A DNA stretch of 64,000 nt from Pleurotus ostreatus/Saccharomyces cerevisiae fusant (lineage: Eukaryota; Opisthokonta), in the NCBI GenBank assembly GCA_024196135.1, contig JAMQCK010000104.1, forward strand, positions 1 to 64,000. The letters are read 5' to 3'. Positions 33,370 through 45,868 of the stretch are shown one piece after another. The number at the start of each line of letters is the position of its first letter. Within the stretch, counting starts at the first letter, position 1. A program made the translations under genes and the position numbers. The notes under the pieces were generated by a model. That model was not told where the DNA came from and did no database searches. It worked only from the letters and a program-made list of their open reading frames with translations.

Positions 33370-36084
33370 ATGCATGTCCAGAGTGCTGAGGATCACACAC
33401 GCCAATGTACCCTGGCCGACTTCTGGCCCAAATACGTCGAGGGCAGAGGCTACGTTTGCCTCTCGAACGCGGACCTCGACAACGTCATCGCCCAGCTCGA
33501 CACCAACGAACACTTCATCGACAGCGAGTGGAAGCTGCTGCAGCCCGACAAAAAGCTCAGAACCGAGAACGAGCACTTCGGACGCCTGTGCGAGGTCATC
33601 GATGCCGTGGTAGACGCCGCTGCCACTTGTCTAGGCGACCGCTTCTCCTTGGAAAACCGAGTCACACTCTTCGACAGTCGACCCAACCAGGAGACGCTCT
33701 CCGAGGTCCCTGGCTCCTCTTTCCATGTCGACGGGCTTCACTATCTGATCAAGTCGACCTATGCTTTCGACTCTCATCCTGGAAGCGCGCACAACATCAC
33801 TTTATGCATCAAAAGCGGATGCAAGATCAACACGGCCGACGTCGCCGGGAGCGTCGAAGTCAAGCTCGATGAAAATCCTGTAACCGTTCGCGACGTATGT
33901 GCATCCGTCAATCCTTTTTACGTAGCGCTGACATTCATGCAACAGGACGACGCGAAAACCATCGGTGCTGCCGGTCACTATCTCTACGCCGACATCCGTC
34001 GACGATTCCACTTCTCCCTTACCATCGAGGGTACGACTGCGCGACTCTGGTGTCACAATCGGTCCCATTCCGGTGTGACCGACCCTTTTGACATTCACAA
34101 GGTGCGTTTCCACCCTCCTAACCAAGCTCTTGTGCTAAAAAGCCCGCAGAACAAGCGCGACCTGATACAGTGGTTTCTGTTCGTTTCCTTTGCAAACGAA
34201 GCTCAGCTTGGTTTCGACCCCACCACGGTTCGCGTTCTCGACGCGAACAACCAGTGGCAATACCAATTCGACGTCCATCACCCAGATGTTGGCGTCCGCA
34301 CCTACCAGACGGTCTCGATCCTCCACGAAAACTGTGCGGCAAAGCTCTATTCGCGCGCCATGCGAGTCTTCAAGGTCAAACTAGTGGTCGAGAAAGGCAA
34401 GGCCGACTCTTGGTCGTCAGACGACACTCAGGAGTATGCGCTGCGCGACTACTGGCTCTACGACGACGAGCAGACCCATCTAGAGTTCGAGATCCAGGCG
34501 AAACTCTATCAGGCGCTGAAGGATGCTACGAGGACCAGGAAGCAGTTCAATGAGGTGTGGCAGCACTTCCTCCCCATCGTGGCTGACGGTGTCGTGCAAT
34601 GGGAGGACGTTCGTGATAGCGTCCCCGCGCCACCGAAAGACGCCACACCGTACAAGTATGAGGACGAGCTGAATCCTGGCAAACGGCCTTCGAGGGATGC
34701 CCAGGTTGTTGGCAGCGGTCTGCGCTCGGGTGCCGGGTATATTGGTGTGACGACGCCCGCGGCTTCTCCGCCGACTCTGCGTCAGCTGCTCGGGCGCAAA
34801 CACTGTCGCACGTTATATGGCCATGTCTGTGTCGACCTTTACAAGATCGACGACCCCGCTCTGTTCTTTCACGCTCTCGATAGGACTGTCTTTGGTATGC
34901 CCTTCTCTTCGCTGGAGGATACCCTTGCTAATCGCGTGTACACAGTGCTCTCCTGGCTTCGTCGTATCGGGTGGATGCACCGTGACATTAGCCCAGGAAA
35001 TGTTATGCTTCGCTGCGTGCCCAAGTCTGACGGGAAGCCGCTGTGCGAGCGATACCTCGTACAACTCGCGGACCTCGAGTATGCCAAGGAATATGCGAAG
35101 ATGTCGCAGCATGATCCTCGCACGGTTCGTCCTTTTTTTAACACATCCTTAAGGTTGATACTTATACCATCATTTTTCTAGGGCACGGGTGATTACATGG
35201 CCATTGAGGCGCAAGTCCGGCAACATATCTTCAAAGAGCAGTGCATTGTGCGGTTGCTTGCGGCGAGATACTTCGCGCACAACTTCATTCACGATCTTGA
35301 GTCGACTGCCTGGATGGCTTTGGAGTTCGCCATGCGCCACGTTCCGCGTCGGGAGCTCGAATCCCGAGACTGGCTGGGGCTCAACCCTGTGCTGACCGAA
35401 ATGTGGACACTGGGCAATCAAATCTTCCCGAATTCCACGGATCCAACGCAGGAGCGGCGAGATATGCTCATGAGCGTCATGTTTCGGGACCGGGTATCCG
35501 GGCTCCTACGCCAGGTCTATGGCGAGGAGTCGCCCTTCCTGCGACTGGTAGATCTGTTCACAAAATTGTGGATGGTCTACAAGGATCTCGAGTTCGCAGT
35601 GTCCGCCGAAGACGCGGAGGCTGCCGGGCTCAAACGCATGCCTGCTTCTCTGTTCGACGAGCATGCGTCCATTTACGATGAATTTCGCAAGGTCTTCCAG
35701 GCGATCTCGAACGCTCATCTCGACCTGGAAGGTCAGGACGCCTTCATTCCCCTCAGGCGGATCGACTTCGACACCGGTGATATTCGCCCTAGAACGTCGC
35801 CGGCACCCTTCCAGCCCAAGGTCGATAAAGAGACGAAGGGAAAGCGCAAGGAGCGGGAAGACGCGCCGAACCCTCCGCCATGTTCAAAGCGCTCGCGGAC
35901 GGTAGCTGCGCCAGCGCCACCGCGAACGAAGCGTTCGCGGGCTACGGCAGCAGTAGCAGCCCCAGTATCGTCAGCGCCGCCTGCCGCCCCACGCCGTTCG
36001 CGCAAGCGCACGAAGAGCAACGACTCGCAGCAGCCCCTCCGTCGATCAAGCCGGCTCGCAGAGCGGTCTAGGAGTCGCAGATAG
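33370..36084 (+). CDS. FunK1-family protein kinase, copy A
   Basis: Fungal-specific kinase family expanded in mushroom-forming fungi. Exons 33370-33894, 33946-34101, 34150-34894, 34946-35124 and 35182-36084 give 835 residues. The N-terminal half contains TLFDSRPNQETLSEVPGSSF and RRRFHFSLTIEGTTARLWCH. The kinase core includes GRKHCRTLYGHVC, the catalytic loop WMHRDISPGNVML and LADLEYA in place of a DFG motif, as usual in this family. GTGDYMAIE and ESTAWMALEFAMRHVP follow. The C-terminal tail is basic with an Ala/Pro-rich stretch and ends RSSRLAERSRSRR, probably nuclear. The first two introns (51 and 48 bases) are multiples of three without stops, so their retention would keep the frame. The start is uncertain. 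Confidence 0.88.
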
Positions 36085-36836
36085 ACAAGCGGTGAAATTT
36101 TTATCATCGCTGCGAGGCATTGTAGACGCGCGGATGGACGCACTGTGGACTTTAGCATGGACACACATTAGACCAGGGCACAGAGGCGTCAGAGGATGTG
36201 GCGCACATGTATTTTGTAGATATACCCGTTTCTGTACTATACCCAAAGAGAGGACTGGACTTTCCTCGCTGGACTTCGACGCGTTGTGAACAAGAGATTA
36301 TCCTACTCGCGGTCGTCGTTGATCATGAGGATGCACTAGAACTCACCACGACTTGAACCTGAAGCGGACGGGTGCCCTCCCTTACCAATCCGTTTTGCAA
36401 AGAAAGCTCCTTGCAAAAGCTCTCCCGCTCTTTATGAATAAACGCGCGCCATCTACGGAGTACAGGCCCATCGTCCGCAAGGCAAGATTAGAACTAACGA
36501 CGCCGGCACTTTTCCCGTGTCAATCTCATAGCTTGGGCTACTTGAGCGATTTATTCTGTGCCAAAAAACCAGCCAGCCGGCCCGGACATCAAGCGAACAC
36601 ACGATACACAATTGAAATGAGCGCGACAAGCATAACATCATAACACAATAACACGACGATAGACAAGTTGGCTGGCATGGAAGATGGCTTAAAGACGCGC
36701 GAAGGGACGCTGCTTCATCGAGCCGTCTGCATAGCTGCATGACAACAAAGGAAGACATACTGAGTAGATATACCTGATGCATCGAGTCCTTCATGAGCTC
36801 AATCCGTCCTTCGTGACAACCCTAACACTCCTCCCT
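36085..36836. other. Intergenic: FunK1 3' flank and 3' end of the SAP protein gene
   Basis: Up to about 36410 this belongs to the duplicated segment, including a conserved stretch GATGTGGCGCACATGTATTT near 36196-36215. Beyond it I see no gene, only scattered short open frames. Confidence 0.5.
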
Positions 36837-39209
36837 CTACAACCCCGACGGCTCCCAAAACCCCCGCGAGCTCGTCACAATATGGCTCATCCCAAAATCC
36901 GCAAACCGCGTATCGTTCTCGATCTCCGTCCCATACATCGTCCTGCTCTCCGGATCCGTCGGCGACGGCGGGCTCGTCTCCATCAGCTCCGCCAGCGTCG
37001 GCAGGCCCGACTCCTGCCCATCGCCTCCGCTGCCGCCCTTCCGCAGCAGCGCCGTCGGATCGACTGGCGCCTGCCCCGACATGCGCCGCACCGCGGTCGG
37101 CGTGCGCAGCGTCGGGCGCGTGGGCGACGGCAGGCCGAACATCGAGTACATGTCGTCCCGCACGGGGCTGCGCCGGCTGTGTGTTTGCTGCCCAAAGTAG
37201 CCCTGCGCGGGGTTCCCGCTCTCGGGGGTCGGCGACACGGGCGTCTCAGGCATCGGGAAGTGGTGGTTGCCGCTGTACTGGGGAGCGGGGCCGGCGGCCG
37301 GGGTGATGTTCTGCGGTGCGGGCTGCTCTTCGGGCTCGATGAGAGAGAAGGCCTCGCGGAAGGCGTCCTGCGTTGAAGCCGGCGCGAGCCAGGAGTTGAT
37401 TGAGTTCGTAGGTGGCGCGTTCTGGTCGTAAATCGGCTCGTCATCCTCGTCCGAACGTTGAGAAGGACTCGGGTCTCGGAAGACGGTGAAAGGCTGGAGC
37501 TGCTGCGGTGCAGGTACGACGATAGATTCATCGTTGGGCAAGTCCTCATCAGCGGATGTGTCCTCAACCTCAATGTCCGGAACCGTCCTTGCGCGCTTCC
37601 TATCCGGACGGACCGCCTGTTGGGACAGTTCCTCCTCAGTGAGCTGTGAGGCCTGACTCTGCTCGAGCACATCTGCGGTGGAGCTAGCAGCAGAGTCGCG
37701 GTGGCGCTTGCCCAGGGTCCTTGGCGCGTAGCCCGGATGACCGGCTGGGATCGAGCTTGGCCCAGGCGTAGGAGCCGGAGATGGCTGCGAGTCCATGCGT
37801 GCACGGCGACCCGGTGAAGATGACGCAGTCTGTTGCTGAGCCAGAGCGCGCTGCGCCGGAGAACTATGACAAGTTAGATATCGAACCACCTTCGATGATC
37901 AGCGGTAGACTCACATCGCACGAACAGATCCCCCTGGAGATGCAGAGCGAGACGAGGATCCGCCAGACGGCACCGCCCTTGACAAGATAGCGACCTTGTC
38001 CTTGAGTTGCTGGATGTCAAAAGCATGCGCATGCAGCTGGCCATTATGCGCAACAGAGATCGCCGCATCTCCTCGGATCTTCGTAATCTGGGGCTTGAGC
38101 TCATCAAGCTGGGTCGTTAAGGAGGTAATCGTGGTCTGCGCTTGGGCAAGTTGGCCTTTGAGAGCAGCGACCTCGGCGGCGTATGTAGAGCGTATGGAAA
38201 ACATTTCGCTCTGCAAAGACTTCAGCTGTTCCTGGATGGGTTGGATCTGCAACAAGGGTTAGTCCATGCCCCTAGGCGCATCCGTGCGACATACGGCAGC
38301 GGTGATGGCTGGCTGAGGGTCCATCGACGAGAAGAGCTCAGTTGCTTGCTGCGTATTCAGCAGGTTCGCCCACTCTTGCGAGTCCTGCGAGGGCTGCGCG
38401 AAGAGAGCGGACGTTGTCGTGTCTTGTGTGGTCCCTTCACCAGACTGCTGGGTGCCTGGAATGATGTTAGATATCGAACGCCACTCAAGCATTGGGCCCT
38501 ACCCGAGGGCCCTGCGCCGTTGGCCATGTCGAACCGAAACTCGAAGTTGGCTTGAGGGACGGGAGAGATGATGGTGGGTTCCTCGGGTATTGTTGCTTCG
38601 GTCGGCTTAACCGTCCTGCTGACACCCTTGCCTCGCTTCGTTGCGCTGAAGGACTTGGTAACGGCCCTCGCGCCGGCTCCTCCAGCTGCCTTGGGGCGTC
38701 CTACGCCAAGCCTTGTCTGTTGCTTGGCCTTGGTTGCGCGAGCGGGGGAGGGGACGGGTGGAGGGAGCGGCTGATGGTTCTCGACGTTGGACTGGGGCTT
38801 GCCCGTGCTGTTGTCGGTGACACTACCTACCGACCGACTAGTAGCGCGGCTTAGCGCGCGACGGGATGATGTCCTTTGCAAAGGTACGGGGGCAGGGGCA
38901 GGGGTGGGCGGGGCAGTATCTGGGGCTGCATCGGATTCGGCACCATCTCTGCAAGCAACAAAGGCCATGATTAAGCAGGTCAACGCATGCATGGTGATAG
39001 AAGACGGACCTGTCATTGTCGACGTAGTGGATGAGTGAGGCGATGAGTTCGACGTTCGATAGATTGGCTCGCAGTTGGTGCTCCTGCGTGAGGGAGACCG
39101 ATCAGTGGCGTGGTAACGGAGAGCTTGTGAGGCGCCGCACCTTGCAGAGCCGCTGAAGCTCTGGGCGCTTCATGTCCATCAACGTCTGCCTGTCGGGTAT
39201 GTCTGCCAT
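36837..39209 (-). CDS. SAP-domain, coiled-coil nuclear protein of unknown function
   Basis: ATG 39209 starts MADIPDRQTLMDMKRPELQR, and the next exon continues EHQLRANLSNVELIASLIHY. Together they form a SAP-like helix-turn-helix that usually binds DNA. A basic, Pro-rich region follows (SSRRALSRATSRSVGS, RLGVGRPKAAGGAGARAV). A coiled coil lies at about 37.9-38.25 kb (LKSLQSEMFSIRSTYAAEVA to TTQLDELKPQITKIRGDAA). The long C-terminal exon (37889-36837) is acidic/Ser/Pro-rich with NLS-like clusters (LGKRHRDS, RPDRKRARTV), ending SSRGFWEPSGL. I do not recognise a named family. The arrangement suggests a chromatin- or kinetochore-associated scaffold, but that is only inference. Confidence 0.7.
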
Positions 39210-39795
39210 GGCGGCGGCGGGAGAGGAAGGACTGGAGTGAGTTGAGCGGGGTCTTTGCACAGGCGCCGGTGGCAGTTCAGTTCAAGTCGCCCAATAAACG
39301 CGTTGCAACCATGACGCGCCATGTCATGTGATTTACATTACTTCCCACGCTCACTTGTTGAAATTTCTGGTCTCTTCTGTCCACCAGCTCGAGCGTACAT
39401 CATCTCCTGCTCACTACCACCGGAACATCTCTCGACAGCTACAGTATGTCGGACGTTCCTCAAAGAAAAGACGTGCTCGCGTAGGTTTTTTTCCTCATGT
39501 TCTATGCGTGAGTCATCGCTCCAGTTCTTGCACTCTTTTCGCGGAAACAAGGCGGTTCGTAAAGTACATGCAGTTGCTGGGAGTAATATGCACGATGGGA
39601 AGGGTAGGCAGGTTGCGGTGCAGAGGGATTGAGGAACACGAGCCTATACTTCCGAATTGGGAATTAGCTAACGCCGATGTATCTCACGCCGACATCACAC
39701 AACATCTCACAACATCACACTGGCCATAAGGCAGCGACATACTAGGCGGCATGGTCCTACAACATACCAGCTTAGAACCTTAACACATACGCTTA
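39210..39795. other. Intergenic between the SAP gene and the DExH helicase
   Basis: It holds the SAP gene promoter and the helicase 3' flank. A short CA-rich repeat (CATCACACAACATCTCACAA) lies near 39693-39712. No gene is evident. Confidence 0.5.
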
Positions 39796-42700
39796 CTACG
39801 TCGACAACATGATCGACCGCTGCCCCTCCTCCTCAAACTTCACCTTCCCCAGCACCATCATCGCCAGCTCCTGCCACTGCGGCTGTGTCCCCTCCAGCCT
39901 CTTGCCCTTGAGCTGCTGGGACAAGTTTGCCGCGAGCTGGTTGCGGAGGATCTTGAGCGCAATGTTCACTTTGGGATCGACGCGGAAGCGAATCTTGCGG
40001 TCGATGGAGAGGGAGTTGGCGATCAACTGGCAGGGAGGAGGAGCTTAGTGTTGTCAGCGGCGAGAGGACGCTACCACGCACCTTGAAGTCTTGGTCACCA
40101 CATAGCAATACAATTGCCATATCGTCCACCGGGCTGGTCTCCCAAGCATACAGCTTCTTCGAATGCCTACAAGTGCACCACGCATCAGCCCCCGTACCCA
40201 TCTCCTCAATGCGCAAGGAGAACTCACATCAAAGTAAAGTACGCCAGATGGTTGACGCCAAAGTCGAGGGGCCGACGACCGAAGTTGACAGACGACGGGT
40301 GGAATAAAGCCGTCTGGTTGTTCGTGATGGTGCGCATAGCCCCGCTTCCACGGTCAACGGAAAGGAGCTTGGGATAGAGGCCGGCGGCTAGGGCGGCGTT
40401 GACGAGGAACGCGTTGTCGGAATTAACATCGAACTGGGAGGGCACGTTGACGAAGCGGGTGCGGCTGCGGGTGTACCGTGAACTACAAGAGATTCAGATG
40501 ATGCATGGGTGGCTATGCATGGATGGCTTTGAAGGAGGAGTCTTACCGTTGCAGCTCGCGAATGAAGCCGCGATCGACGTGAATGAATGACGAGTCGACT
40601 AGATACCCCAGGAACTGCTGTCGGAGGTCTTCAATCTGCTGCAAGTTCTGTAGAGGTCGTTGGTTAATACGCCTGAGCCTGGCACACGATACCTACCTGA
40701 TGACTCAAGAAGCTGTCGCGGCAGAACCTCTTCACGAACCCAGAATTGTTGTTAGGGTTGTTGATGACACGCCGCCAGGTCGCAAAGGCGTTATGTATGG
40801 TCAGGAAGTCCGAGTTCTCCACACGGAACGACGCCTTCGCCCGGTCCGCCTCCTGCTCCAACCCGAAGGGCGACACAAAAGGCGACTTCGCATTGAGCGT
40901 CGCCGCAATAGTCAGCGCAGGATCCAAGCACCGAAACAGCGCCGCCGTCAACAAGAACTTCCCCAAATGCACATCCGTCGGCAGCTTGCTCAGCAACCTC
41001 CCCATCGGCGTAATCTCCTCCGCCGGCGTCAGCGCGCGCACCTCGACCAGCATCGACACCGCGCGCTGGATGTTGACCGGCTGCGGCGGGTCGAGCGCCT
41101 GCAGGAGGACTTCCTCGATGGAGTTGCCGAGCTGGATCTTCATGATCTTGATGCGGAGCGCGAGGTCGGAGAGGCTGAGGCGCATCATTTCGGGCAACGG
41201 GTGGTCAGCCATCTTGTCGTGGCGGAACTTGGTGAAGAGGTGGAAGCAAAGGCCGCGTTGGACACGGCCAGCGCGACCGCGCCGTTGGGCGGCGTTGCTC
41301 TTAGCGATGAAGGTTTCGATGAGGCGGCTGATCTGGCGCTTCTCATCGAATCTGGGCGTTGTGTTAGTGCAGGAAAAGAGCTGTGAGGGGCTAACCTACC
41401 TCATCTCGCGATGCTTGCCAGTGTCGATAACGCAGGTGATGTCCGGGATGGTGATACCGGTCTCAGCGATGTTGGTCGCTAAAAGAATTGCGGGTCAGCC
41501 AAATGCACCTCTGAAGACCAGCAATCCACATGCCAATCACAATCTTCCGTTGCCCCGGTGGTGGCACGTTGAACACCGAGCTTTGCGCCTCGCTCGACAA
41601 GGTCGAGTGCAAGGGGTAGATGACGAAGTCATCGCTCCCAAGCATTCTATGCTCCGTCAACATATCGTTGAGGCGACGAATCTCGTTGATGCCAGGCATA
41701 AAGATCAGAATGGCAGCCGAGTACGACTGCAGCTCATTGTCCTCAAAGCAGATGCGCTCAAGGAGGCGGACAATCAGGTCGTACGCAATGAACCGGTCGT
41801 CGAAGAGATTGATCGTATCCGCCGTACTCTGCGAGTACTTCTTCTCGAGGCGGACCTTGGCGTCCTCGGTCGCGTCGGACGAATCATCCTCGTCCTCATC
41901 GCGGATGCCAAGCTCTTCGGTCCAGTCGATCTTGTTCTTGCCCTTGAAGAACTTGTCGTGGCTGCGCCGGGCATACGGCGACTTCTCGTCGACCTTCCAT
42001 TTGGTGGTTTCCACGGCGTCTTCGAGGAAGCGGACGTCGACAGGGAAAGTACGACCTGGAACCTGCAGGGTCGGGCAGCCGCCAAAGTATTCGGCGATCT
42101 TCTCCGCGTCCACGGTGGCGGACATGAGGATGACCTTGAGGTCGGAGCGCTGAGCCAACAGCCTCCGCAGGGTCAACAGCAAGAAGTCGGACTAGAAATA
42201 GTTAGCGTCGAGCTGAGGGGGCATGGGGAATGGACATACCTCGATGGTGCGTTCGTGCACTTCGTCGATGATGATGTGCTGTAGTCTTCGCGTGAGTGCC
42301 ATACAGAATGACCAGACAGAGGACGCACCGTGATCTCATCGAACGCTGTCCCACTGCCGCTCTGGCCCGAGCCACTTTCCAGCATGCGCAGCGCAATACC
42401 ATTCGTCACGAACGTCAAGCGCGTATTCTTGGAGGTGTTGCTCTCAAGACGGATGCTGTAGCCGACCAGCGACGCATTCGTACCGACGGCGTTCGGCGCG
42501 TCACCAAGCTCGCGCGAAACGCGTTGGGCGAGGGAGATTGCCGAGATACGACGTGGCTCCGTGCAGAAGATCTTGCATGACTTGCCATGCGAGAGCTGGT
42601 CCTCCAGGATGAAGGTGGGCACTTGAGTGGACTTGCCACTGTAAGATGATGAGCGCGGGGACGAAGGCAAGGGTCAAGGAGGCCAACCATCCTGTCTCGC

Positions 42701-45087
42701 CACTGAGGACAAGAACCTGAGAAGCGTCGAGCGCGCTAAGGATCTCGTGGCGATAGTTTGCGATGGGCAGTTGATTGCGGTAGGTCTAGTCGAGAATGTG
42801 AGCACAGGCAGAATCGCGCGGGCGCTGAAGTCACGTACCAGCATCTCCTGATAGCTGGTACTCGCCTGTCGGGCGCGGAAGGACTCCTGGAGTTGCTCGG
42901 AGAAAGTATCGTTGCTCGGCGCAGGCCCATCTGCAACGGGTGCCTCCTTCACATCCGCCGCAGACTTCGCAGCCTTGAGCGTCTGCTGCTCAGGGCGTCA
43001 GTTCAGCCTCATTCTTGCGTACCTCTTTCACTTACCTTATTCGTCCTCTGCACCTTATCCTCGAGTATACCCCTCAGCTTCGCCCACGTCCCCCGATTCG
43101 CCGCATCCTCCTTTCTTCTTCGCTCCGCATCCAGCTCGTCCCACAGATCCCTGAAATCCGGCGGCAGCAGCCTGAAGAACGTCTGACTCCCCACCGCACC
43201 CGACATCGCGCCCGCGGCGAAGCCCGCCGAGGCGGGGAACGACAGCCCGTGCAGCGCAACGAGGGCGATGTACTGCTCCGCCTGCCCCATCTCCGCGCAC
43301 GCGGTCTCCTCCATCGCCCACTCATCAGGGCGTCCGCCCGCCCAGCGGATGGTGAGCCGCGCGCGGGCGGTGCGGCTGCTGCCGGAGATGTTCGAGTACG
43401 AAATCGCCGCGTACCTGTCGAGCTTCTTCACGGTCTCGCTGAGAATGGTCTTCGGCGTGCGCCCGGACCAGTGCTTGGGGAGCGCCATGTCGCGCACGGG
43501 GATCGTCTGGCCTTGCGAGTTGGTGCCGGAGGTCGCGGGGCCGTCAAGGAGGGCGAGCATGCCACCTTCGTCGGAGTCGCCGCCGTCTGTTGGTGCTTCG
43601 CCCTTGGTGTTGATCTCCGGTGGCGGCTTCTTCTTGTCGGCCTTCTTGGGCTTCGGCGCGGGCGACTCGTCGATATGAAGGCCACGCAACTTGGCTTGCA
43701 GGAGCTCCTCGTCAGCCTTCTTGCGCGCCACAATGTACATTTCCTCCGCTTCACGGAAGTCGAAGAAGTAGTTCTGCTTCACGTCTTCCAGCTGCTTGCG
43801 CAAAGCGGGTAACTTGGCCATCCCCTGCGGTTTGCCGTTCACCTTCTGGTAGTTGATCTCGTCAATGTGAAGGCGAATCTTGACGTAGTCTTCGTGCGGC
43901 TCGTCAGAAGAAGTTAGGTCCTGAGTCGAGGGAGTGAAGCGGAGGTCGGGCTGCGGCGGGATACTCTCGCTCGTTGGCGGAGTGTCGAGGTCGGACATTT
44001 CCGAAGCAGGTGTTTCCGGGGCAGATGCGGATGGGGTAGACGACAGGGAACGAGGGATGAAAGGAGGGGCTTGCGCATCAAGACGTGGCTTGTTACCCAA
44101 GGAGGCCTTCGTTGGTTTGGTGGACTTCCGGGTGGGTGTCGACTGCTGCGCTAGGAATTGCGCAGGGGTTCGAGGCGTGCGCGGGGTGCCCTTGTCGTGG
44201 GTATTCGGCGTCTTTGGCTCAGACGAATCAGGAGTTGCTTCTGACACGGGATGAACGAACGATCGTGAGTGGCCATGATGAGAGAGCGTACCCTTGTTGA
44301 ACTGAAGCTCAGCTTCGTCGCAGTGGAGATAGAGCTGGGTATGACATGAGGCGAGGCTGACGCAGGCGGAAAACCGCACATACCCAGTCGTACGCCTCCT
44401 CGATGTCTATGCCGCTGATGCTGCGAAGACACTCTTCGACTCGTTCCTCAGAGAAGCCCAGTCTCCGCAGAACACCATAGGTGGTCCCGAGTTTCGATAT
44501 GGCCTTGTCATCCGCGTCATCGACTGTCTTCCTACCTGGAGCAGACCTTATGAGTAGTGGTTCTCGGTTGCGTATCGTAAACTGACCATCCAGTCGAACG
44601 TCTGAGGTCAAGGCGAGTTCAAGGACGCGCTTCGTAGCAATACTATCCAGTTCAAGCGTGGGGAACGTCTTGGCGAAAGACCTGTCTGTTTCGATGGCCT
44701 ATCGGAGAGTGTGAACGTGTGCATCATGCGTGCAGCGGTCCCTATACCTTGACAGTCCTGCAAAGCCGCAGTCAGCAAACATTCTCATCTTCGGACGCAC
44801 ACATACGCACCTCGTGATCTCCTTCTCCACCTTGTCCTGCAGCCGCTCGACCAGCCCCTGCAGCGCCTGATCCTCCTCGCTGAGCGCAGCTGTCGCCGCA
44901 TCCTTCGCATCCTTCCCGGCATCCCCCTCTTCGCCCCTCGACGCGTCCGCCTCAGCCTCCGGACTCGCACGCGCCGATGACGCGGGCTCCTCTACAGGTT
45001 CAGGCGCAGGCGCGACCTTCTTGGGCACGGACGTCGTCGCGAAACACGCGCCACCGGCTTGAGCGCCGTCTTCTTCTTCTTGGCCAT
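39796..45087 (-). CDS. DExH-box RNA helicase, DHX29/DHX57-like
   Basis: Large helicase of roughly 1,450 residues, probably acting in translation initiation or RNA turnover. The start MAKKKKTALKPVAR at 45087 fits the family. An UBA-like region (YGVLRRLGFSEERVEECLRS) and an RWD-like region (EETACAEMGQAEQYIALVAL) precede the helicase core. Core motifs are GKSTQVP (Walker A), EPRRISAISLA, IDEVHERT (motif II), MSATVDAEKIAEYFG, ATNIAETGITIPD and QRRGRAGR. The HA2/OB region includes SLSDLALRIKIMKIQLGNSI, and the end RFRVDPKVNIALKILRNQLA resembles DHX29. Between MAKKKKTALKPVAR and FATTSVPKK the frame shifts by one base near 45044, so the 5' end is either mis-sequenced, mutated or spliced through a very short intron. 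I did not fix all the exon joins. Confidence 0.85.
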
Positions 45088-45868
45088 TCCCAGAATGCCA
45101 ATCAACCAAAGCCCTGCTGCTGGTTTCTTTCTCTTCTTCTTCTACGACTTCTTCGTCGTCGTCTAACTCCTTCCTTCGTCCGTCCTGCTCCTCTACTGCG
45201 TCGGTGCGGAATGCCTCCTCGGATTAGTCGGTGTCTTCAGTAGGGATTCGTGTGTCGGGTAAAGTACAGATATGCGGGGGTGGATACAAATATGTGGACA
45301 GGTGGTGTGCGCGGAAACTAGTGCGCGAGGGCGAGGGCGAGGCGGCGGGGTGGCGCACGCCGGTCAGTTGCAGGTGTCGCGATGGTGGTGTTGGGTACAG
45401 CAGCGATTGATGAAGAGTATGTTCTGTGGCTCAGCATGAGAAGGACAGAGTGCGTGCAAGCTGGCGAGCATCAATGGCCAGTCACCGTCGTGGTCAACCT
45501 GATTGCGCGCGCGCCGACTCATTGCATCTCACATCCGCGGTAATCTTATCTTATCGTCAATTTTCCCGCGACATCTTGGACTCGCTGTTCGACTTGTTGA
45601 ATTCCTCTAACGAACCACAACGCAGGAAGCGCAACTCGGATAATACCCATCTCACAACAGAACGAGTCATAAGAGAACAACATCAACGTTGAAGAAACCA
45701 GTAGTAGCGTACAGCTCAAGAACTACCGTGCACGTGTGCAGCGCGCCAAACGGTGGCCGGCCACCATTGAACCCTCCAGTCCTTTCGGGCCTTTACCACG
45801 ACGCCTTCTAAGTCATCTACTGTCACTCCTGTCAATAAGAATCCGACGAACGCGGGTTGCACCGAGCG
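45088..45868. other. Intergenic: helicase promoter and CYB2 3' flank
   Basis: No gene recognised. A purine/GC-rich stretch (GAGGGCGAGGGCGAGGCGG near 45327) lies in the middle. Small plus-strand open frames show no family resemblance. Confidence 0.5.

Larger units (their letters stand above)
32829..36410 (+). repeat. FunK1 segmental duplication, arm A
   Basis: The whole gene with about 540 bases upstream and about 325 bases downstream is repeated in inverted orientation at 57850-61480. The outer limits are where I lose alignment by eye: upstream at AGTTGCAAGCTTTCGGGTAC, downstream just after GCAAAG...AGCTCC. I see no terminal inverted repeats or target-site duplication at the ends. Confidence 0.85.

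Noticed and set aside
36345..36375. B-box-like GGTTCAAGTC on the minus strand after FunK1 copy A
   Set aside because: It is part of the duplicated kinase 3' flank, differs in the other copy, and has no tRNA fold around it.
32829..36410. FunK1 duplication as a transposable element
   Set aside because: No transposase, integrase or reverse transcriptase, no terminal repeats and no target-site duplication seen; introns are retained in both copies, which excludes retrocopying.
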